A stretch of 35,046 bases of DNA from Balneolia bacterium (lineage in GTDB: Bacteria; Bacteroidota; Rhodothermia; Balneolales; Cyclonatronaceae), in the NCBI GenBank assembly GCA_003566635.1, contig PXCK01000005.1, positions 1 through 35,046 on the forward strand. The letters run 5' to 3'. The notes under the pieces were generated by a model, which saw only the letters and a list, made by a program, of their open reading frames with translations, made no database searches and was not told the origin of the DNA. Shown here one piece after another: positions 29,382 to 35,046 of this stretch. The first letter of the stretch is position 1; each line of letters starts with the position of its first letter. Made by a program: the position numbers and the translations under genes.

Positions 29382-29639
29382 ATGAAAACAGAACTTGTAA
29401 CAACACTGAAGCGACATGCTACAAAGCTTCTAAAAGACCTAAAAGAACAAAAAGAACCGGTTTTGATTACTGAGCATGGCAAACCTTCCGCTTATTTGGT
29501 TGATGTTGATCATTTTGAACATATCCAAAATAAATTAAAATTGTTAGAAGGCTTGGCAAGAGGGGAGAAGGCTATTCTTGAAGACCGGATTGTTTCACAT
29601 GATGATGCAAAAAAGCGCATGGCGCGATGGATCGAGTAG
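29382..29639 (+). CDS. Phd/YefM family antitoxin (no intact toxin partner visible)
   Basis: TLKRHATKLLKDLKEQKEPVLITEHGKPSAYLVDVDHFEHIQNKLKLLEGLARGEKAI. Confidence 0.9.
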   Translation: MKTELVTTLKRHATKLLKDLKEQKEPVLITEHGKPSAYLVDVDHFEHIQNKLKLLEGLARGEKAILEDRIVSHDDAKKRMARWIE

Positions 29640-29726
29640 CAAAATTAGGTGCTAAAGCGGTCGAGAATTAAAAATAAATCTTTCAGTAATTTTTCTTCTC
29701 GCCGCTTTGCTACCATTTAAACCGGA

Positions 29727-30677
29727 TTAATGCTCCTCCCTCGATTCTAACCAACGCTCAGCATCCATAGCTGCCATACAGCCGGTGCCCGCTGCCGTTA
29801 CAGCCTGACGATAAATAGAATCCTGGGCATCGCCACAGGCAAAAATACCTTCCATATTTGTTTTGGTTGATTTACCATCTGTTTTGATGTAACCAACATC
29901 ATCCATATCAAGCACATCTTTAAATAAATCGGTATTTGGCTTGTGCCCGATAGCCAGGAAAACTCCGGTAACATCTTCTAAAACAGATTCGTCACCTGTT
30001 TTTTTGTTTTTGATTTTTACACCCTGAACAACCTGTTCGCCAAGAACCTCTGCTACTTCAGAATCCCAAATAATCTCGATTTTATCATTCGCAAAAACGC
30101 GGTTTTGCATGGCTTTTGACGCTCGGAATTCATCTCTGCGGTGAATGATTGTTACTTTGCGAGCATAGCGGGTAAGGAAGGTCGCCTCTTCCATAGCGGT
30201 ATCGCCGCCGCCAATTACTACAACGTGCTCATTTCTGAAGAATGCACCATCGCAGGTTGCACAGGCCGTAACACCACGACCGCGAAGTCGTTGTTCGCTT
30301 TCAATCCCCAACCACTTGGCAGATGCACCGGTTGACACAATAAGTGTGTCGGCGGTTAGTTCTTTTTCCTCATCAACAACCAGTTTAAAAGGGCGGTTGT
30401 CAAAATCGATAGATGTTACCATTCCGTAGCGAATATCAGCTCCAAAACGAGCAGCTTGAGCTTTGAAATCTTCCATCATTTTTGGCCCCATAACACCTTC
30501 GGGATATCCGGGGAAATTTTCCACATCGGTTGTGGTTGTTAGTTGTCCTCCCGGTTCAGGGCCCTCAAAAACGATAGGTGCCAAATCGGCACGGGCAGCA
30601 TATAAAGCTGCGGTTAAACCTGCAGGACCACTTCCTACTATTACTACTTTGTAATGCTTTCCATTAAAATCTTCCAT
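29727..30677 (-). CDS. trxB: Thioredoxin-disulfide reductase
   Basis: VVIVGSGPAGLTAALYAARADL, ACATCDGAFF redox CxxC, GIFACGDAQDSIYRQAVTAAGTGCMAAMDAERWL; start placed at MEDFNGKHYK. Confidence 0.96.
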   Translation of the reverse strand: MEDFNGKHYKVVIVGSGPAGLTAALYAARADLAPIVFEGPEPGGQLTTTTDVENFPGYPEGVMGPKMMEDFKAQAARFGADIRYGMVTSIDFDNRPFKLVVDEEKELTADTLIVSTGASAKWLGIESEQRLRGRGVTACATCDGAFFRNEHVVVIGGGDTAMEEATFLTRYARKVTIIHRRDEFRASKAMQNRVFANDKIEIIWDSEVAEVLGEQVVQGVKIKNKKTGDESVLEDVTGVFLAIGHKPNTDLFKDVLDMDDVGYIKTDGKSTKTNMEGIFACGDAQDSIYRQAVTAAGTGCMAAMDAERWLESREEH

Positions 30678-31084
30678 AATAATACTTCTCAAGAATATGA
30701 TTAAAAATTCTGTTTTGCCTTAATGCTTTACAATAACAATGCCGTTTAAAAAGGTAACGCATATTGGCAGTATTTGTGGCGCAAATTACAAATTATTGAA
30801 CTCTGTTGAGATAAAATATTTTAAAAGTGGGTAACCTTGTAGTTGAAGCGGTAGAATGTGCTAACATGTTATAATACAGATAATCACTTCCAAAATTGTA
30901 CTGCGAACCTATCATACCGCGGATTAAGCAGATTTCCACAGATTAACACAGAGTGTTGCAAAGGATTCGGGGAAGTCTATATATCATTGATGTTTTGGAA
31001 GTATTTATTCAAATGATTGGTATCGAATTTCATATCTTCAACCAAAATCAAAAAAAGAAACAATCGACTGTTAACCAATGCATT

Positions 31085-31873
31085 ATGTCCAAATCACTTA
31101 CCTATACATCATACCTCAAAATTAATGAGTTATTAGAGCTTCAACAGTGTAAATCCAACCCCGAAGAACACGATGAAACCTTGTTCATTATAATTCATCA
31201 GGTTTATGAATTATGGTTCAAACAAATTTTGCACGAATTGGGTCTTTTGCGTTCAGAAATGAAAAAGGGTCATACGTGGAGTAGCGTAAAAACAATGCGA
31301 CGCATACTAACCATCATGAAAACACTGGTGACTCAAATTGATATTCTGGAAACAATGACTCCTTTATCGTTCAATAATTTCAGAAAATTTCTTGACAGTT
31401 CAAGCGGATTCGAAAGTGTCCAGTTTCGGGAGCTTGAAATATTATGCGGACTCCGTTATTCCCTTATGATTACTGCCCATAAAGAAAACTTGCAGGCTCA
31501 GACTGTCATCAAAAAAAGGATGGAAGAGCAAACCATTTGGGAGGCATTTTGTGAATATTTAACCGTAAGAGGTTACAATATTGAAACGCCTGAAAGGGTG
31601 AATGAGCATGGTTTGATTTTTAATACTTCAGATCACAACCAGGATGTTTTAGTTGAAGTGATGAAAAATAATCCGGTGTCAGCAGTTTTATGTGAGCTGT
31701 TGGTAGATTTTGATGAAGGACTACAGGAATGGCGTTACCGACATGTGAAAATGGTAGAACGGACCATTGGCACCAAAAAAGGAACCGGAGGTTCCGACGG
31801 TGTTGAGTACTTAAAACGAACAACCCACAAAGCGATCTTTCCGGACTTATGGGAAATACGTGCTCGATTGTAA
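31085..31873 (+). CDS. kynA: Tryptophan 2,3-dioxygenase
   Basis: LTYTSYLKINELLELQ...HDETLFIIIHQVYELWFKQILHEL...PLSFNNFRKFLDSSSGFESVQFRELE; upstream 44 codons of the ORF-track call lack family similarity. Confidence 0.93.
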   Translation: MSKSLTYTSYLKINELLELQQCKSNPEEHDETLFIIIHQVYELWFKQILHELGLLRSEMKKGHTWSSVKTMRRILTIMKTLVTQIDILETMTPLSFNNFRKFLDSSSGFESVQFRELEILCGLRYSLMITAHKENLQAQTVIKKRMEEQTIWEAFCEYLTVRGYNIETPERVNEHGLIFNTSDHNQDVLVEVMKNNPVSAVLCELLVDFDEGLQEWRYRHVKMVERTIGTKKGTGGSDGVEYLKRTTHKAIFPDLWEIRARL

Positions 31874-32006
31874 GATTAAAAAAAGATTGTAAGGCATTTT
31901 AAACTTTCGGATTAGAAAGAAAAAAAATTGAGGGAATTGAAAGCGATTATTTTCAATTCACATATTTTATACATATTATATCCGAAACTCAAAACAAATT
32001 AAGATT

Positions 32007-33053
32007 ATGTCCAATACAGATAGACTCAAAGCACTTGAATTGGCAGTTGGCCAGATTGAAAAAGCACACGGAAAAGGCACTATTATGAAATTGGGTGATA
32101 GCCCGATTCAGAATATCCCATCCATTTCGTCAGGATCGATTTTGATTGATTCTGCACTCGGAATTGGCGGGTTTCCAAGGGGAAGAATTGTAGAAATTTA
32201 TGGCCCTGAATCAAGTGGTAAAACAACGCTTGCACTTCATGTAATTGCCGAGGCTCAGAAAAAAGGTGGTTACGCTGCTTTTATAGATGCAGAAAATGCG
32301 TTTGATGCAAAGTATGCAAGAGCGCTTGGAATCAATACCGAAGAACTTCTGGTTTCTCAGCCCGACAGTGGCGAACAAGCCCTTGAGATTTCTGAAACAC
32401 TAATCAGATCTGCGGCTTTGGATGTGGTAGTCATAGACTCGGTAGCTGCACTCGTTCCTCGTGCTGAACTTGAAGGCGAAATGGGAGATTCTCATATGGG
32501 ACTTCAGGCAAGATTAATGTCGCAAGCCTTGAGAAAACTTACCGGTGTTGTTAATAAAACGCACACTTGTGTAATCTTTATCAACCAAATTCGTGAGAAA
32601 ATTGGTGTAATGTTTGGGAATCCTGAAACCACAACAGGTGGACGTGCACTTAAATTTTATTCATCTGTTCGATTGGATATCCGTCGTATCGGAAGTATTA
32701 AAAAAGCTGATGCCGTTGTTGGTAACAGAACAAAAGTAAAGGTGGTAAAAAACAAAGTTGCACCTCCGTTTAAAGAAGTTGAGTTCAATATTGAGTATGG
32801 TAAAGGTATTTCTCGATTAGGTGAAATACTAGACCTTGCAGTTGAATTCGATATCATACAAAAAAGAGGGAGCTGGTATCGTTATGATGGTGAACCTATC
32901 GGACAGGGAGCAGATTCGGCTCTTCAATTCCTGGCCGAAGACCCTGAGCTTTGCAATAGTATTGAGGCCACTGTTAGGGCAAAAGTTATGCCTGATTTAG
33001 AAGTGTCTACCAACGGTCAGGAGGAACCTCAAAAAGCATCTGCTGAGAAGTAG
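32007..33053 (+). CDS. recA: Recombinase RecA
   Basis: [78 protein letters not shown]. Confidence 0.99.
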   Translation: MSNTDRLKALELAVGQIEKAHGKGTIMKLGDSPIQNIPSISSGSILIDSALGIGGFPRGRIVEIYGPESSGKTTLALHVIAEAQKKGGYAAFIDAENAFDAKYARALGINTEELLVSQPDSGEQALEISETLIRSAALDVVVIDSVAALVPRAELEGEMGDSHMGLQARLMSQALRKLTGVVNKTHTCVIFINQIREKIGVMFGNPETTTGGRALKFYSSVRLDIRRIGSIKKADAVVGNRTKVKVVKNKVAPPFKEVEFNIEYGKGISRLGEILDLAVEFDIIQKRGSWYRYDGEPIGQGADSALQFLAEDPELCNSIEATVRAKVMPDLEVSTNGQEEPQKASAEK

Positions 33054-33751
33054 TGCAAAGTAAAAAGTCTTTAGCAACAGAAGAAGAGATTCTTAAAAAG
33101 GAATCCATGCTTCCTGCTGTAATTACTAAAGTAACCGTTCAAGCCCGCGATGCGTCGCGGGCTTCTCTGTTTATAGGTGATGCGTTCTTTTATGGTTTTT
33201 ACAGAGATTCTCTTAGAAAAAGATCTGTTAGTGAGGGTACACGCCTGACGGTCGAAGAGTTTAGAATACTTTTATCATTGGACGAAAGTCGTAAAGTAGA
33301 TAATTACATTGCTAAACTCTTAGGTAACAGAGACCATTCAACCATAGAATTAAAACGTAAGGCAACGCAAAAGAAATTTAATCCCAAGATTATTGAAGAA
33401 GTCTTAAACCTGTATAGTGAAAGAGGTTTTATTTCTGATGTTGGTTATGCAAAGAAGTTTATTCAAAATAAACGCAGTAGCGCTAAATGGGGCGACTTAA
33501 AAATCAAAGCTGAATTATTGAAAAAAGGAGTTCCGCCAAAAGTTATAGATGAGGCTTTGTCAGATCTGGGGGCGGCTGATGAAAAAGCGTTCATGCTGCA
33601 ACTTGTCGAAAAGAAAAAAGCTACTTTTAAAAGAGAAAATGATATTGGTAAACGCCGGAAAAAAATATTTGACCATTTAGCACGTAAAGGTTTTCAACCT
33701 GGTACTATTCTTCAGTATCTTGACACTTTAATACAGGAATTAGAAAACTGA
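33053..33751 (+). CDS. recX: Regulatory protein RecX (GTG start, or internal ATG at 33107)
   Basis: Immediately follows recA; LYSERGFISDVGYAKKFIQNKRSSAKWGDLKIKAELLKKGVPPKVIDEAL and C-terminal RKGFQPGTILQYL. Confidence 0.93.
   Translation: MQSKKSLATEEEILKKESMLPAVITKVTVQARDASRASLFIGDAFFYGFYRDSLRKRSVSEGTRLTVEEFRILLSLDESRKVDNYIAKLLGNRDHSTIELKRKATQKKFNPKIIEEVLNLYSERGFISDVGYAKKFIQNKRSSAKWGDLKIKAELLKKGVPPKVIDEALSDLGAADEKAFMLQLVEKKKATFKRENDIGKRRKKIFDHLARKGFQPGTILQYLDTLIQELEN
33141..33164 (+). promoter_or_regulatory. Perfect 10-bp-stem hairpin inside the 5' part of recX (attenuator-like)
   Basis: aagcccgcga-tgcg-tcgcgggctt followed by ctctgttt, ~88 nt after the recA stop. Confidence 0.45.
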
Positions 33752-33752
33752 G

Positions 33753-34832
33753 ATGCCCACGTTCACTTTCGACAAAGTAATTCGATTTTTGCTCATCACC
33801 GGTGTAGGTTTATTGAGCTTGTGGTTGATGTGGAAGTTTTCTGTATTACTTATTTATCTTGGGGTTTCACTCATCCTCAGCTATATGCTCGACCCAATAG
33901 TGAACCGTATGCAGGCCGGGGGCATGAATCGAACGCTGGCAATATTGCTCGTTCTAACCTCTCTTATTCTTCTTATTATTTGGGCTTCAACTACTATTTT
34001 ACCGAATATAGGTAATCAGGCAGCCCGTCTTGCACAACAGTTCGATTTAGATACCTTGGTTTTTATTGCGCGAAATGTAGAAGATTATATATTACAGGTT
34101 TTTCCTTTTTTTGACCCCGGTTTCTTAGAACGTGGAATAACATCTTCTTTTGACTCATCTTTAGAACTAGGAAATTTTCAGGAAGTTATTGGCAATATTC
34201 TTGGCGTATTTACGAATGTTTTTTTTGCTGTTTTAATCATTCCTTTTACAACGTTCTTTTTCTTAAGAGATGGGGCAAAACTAAGGAGGGGAATTCTACA
34301 ATTAGTCCCCAATAAATATTTTGAAACCTCATTAACCATTATATCAAAAATCGAAACACGGTTAGGTTTTCATTTTAGAGGAGTAGCCTTACAAAGTACA
34401 CTTGTTGGTTTATTATCATGGATTTTACTGTCTATTGCCGGACTGAATAATTCGTTATCGGTTGGTATTGCAATAGGGGTCGCAAACACTATTCCTTATT
34501 TCGGTCCCGTTTTTGGCTATTTATTATCTATAGTTATTGCTATTATCGAAACAGGAGATTTTTCACTTGTTATCAACTGTATTTTAGCGGTTGCTGTAGT
34601 TCAGATTTTAGATAATATTGTTTTTTATCCGGCTATCTTTTCCCGAACGTCAGAGATTCATCCGCTATATGTACTTTTTATCATTTTAATTGGTGCCGAG
34701 TTGGCAGGGCTACTTGGTATGCTTTTAGCGATTCCAATTGCAACAATTATAAGGGTAATTATTACGCAGATTGCCTGGAGTTTTAAAAACTATCACGTAT
34801 TCAAATCCAATGTCAACACAGGTAAAACTTAA
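33753..34832 (+). CDS. AI-2E family transporter (PerM/YdiK-like)
   Basis: Multi-TM; LLIYLGVSLILSYMLDPIVNRMQ, SVGIAIGVANTIPYFGPVFG, HPLYVLFIILIGAELAGLLGMLLAIPIATIIRV. Confidence 0.93.
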   Translation: MPTFTFDKVIRFLLITGVGLLSLWLMWKFSVLLIYLGVSLILSYMLDPIVNRMQAGGMNRTLAILLVLTSLILLIIWASTTILPNIGNQAARLAQQFDLDTLVFIARNVEDYILQVFPFFDPGFLERGITSSFDSSLELGNFQEVIGNILGVFTNVFFAVLIIPFTTFFFLRDGAKLRRGILQLVPNKYFETSLTIISKIETRLGFHFRGVALQSTLVGLLSWILLSIAGLNNSLSVGIAIGVANTIPYFGPVFGYLLSIVIAIIETGDFSLVINCILAVAVVQILDNIVFYPAIFSRTSEIHPLYVLFIILIGAELAGLLGMLLAIPIATIIRVIITQIAWSFKNYHVFKSNVNTGKT

Positions 34833-35046
34833 GCGGCTGCCCGTAAAAGGCACTATAGGAATTTTTGGACCATCAACCCCGGCAGAGGTAGATAGGTTGG
34901 AAAGGGGTATTAAATACGTAGAGGGGCTGGGATATAGAGTTAAACTAGGCAAAACCTGCAAAAGTGGATTGGATTATCTAACAGCTTTAGGAAAAGATAG
35001 AGCCGATGACTTGCACAATTTAATTGATGACAAACAAGTTGATGCC
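34810..35046 (+). CDS. LD-carboxypeptidase (peptidase S66), 5' part only; runs off the window
   Basis: Open frame MSTQVKLKRLPVKGTIGIFGPSTPAEVDRLERGIKYVEGLGYRVKLGKTCKSGLDYLTALGKDRADDLHNLIDDKQVDA; not in the ORF track because no stop before the window end. Confidence 0.85.
   Translation, partial: MSTQVKLKRLPVKGTIGIFGPSTPAEVDRLERGIKYVEGLGYRVKLGKTCKSGLDYLTALGKDRADDLHNLIDDKQVDA

Noticed and set aside
30953-31084. N-terminal 44-residue extension of tryptophan 2,3-dioxygenase
   Set aside because: Overlaps an intergenic repeat motif; the family-typical start is MSKSLTYTSY at 31085

Overview
AT-rich bacterial chromosomal window. Protein content (RecA type, ArsS cluster, Oar-like TonB receptor, LemA/DUF3137) suggests the Bacteroidota/Balneolota-Rhodothermota side; this is an inference. 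Most of it is ordinary single-copy chromosome: LemA + DUF3137, an MBL-fold hydrolase operon, glutathione peroxidase, ApaG, an Fbp-type iron ABC operon, two TonB-dependent receptors, SDR/MscS, a four-gene arsenosugar-biosynthesis cassette, a nucleotide pyrophosphatase/phosphodiesterase, an orphan Phd/YefM antitoxin, TrxB, tryptophan 2,3-dioxygenase, recA-recX, an AI-2E-family transporter and the start of an LD-carboxypeptidase. Most notable: (i) a giant CheB-CheR-PAS-histidine kinase-receiver gene broken into three ORFs by an in-frame TAA inside its coiled coil and by a frame change where the H-box should be; (ii) an intergenic block at 18.27-19.0 kb with a TIR-bounded ~262-bp element, sharing an exact 56-bp repeat with 2175-2230, followed by a perfect 38-bp palindrome at the centre of a convergent array of degenerate repeats; (iii) a terminator-like perfect hairpin inside the start of recX; (iv) candidate operators at the iron ABC operon and between the SDR and mscS. 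I found no convincing wholly new multi-gene system. No rRNA, tRNA or CRISPR array was recognised by eye.
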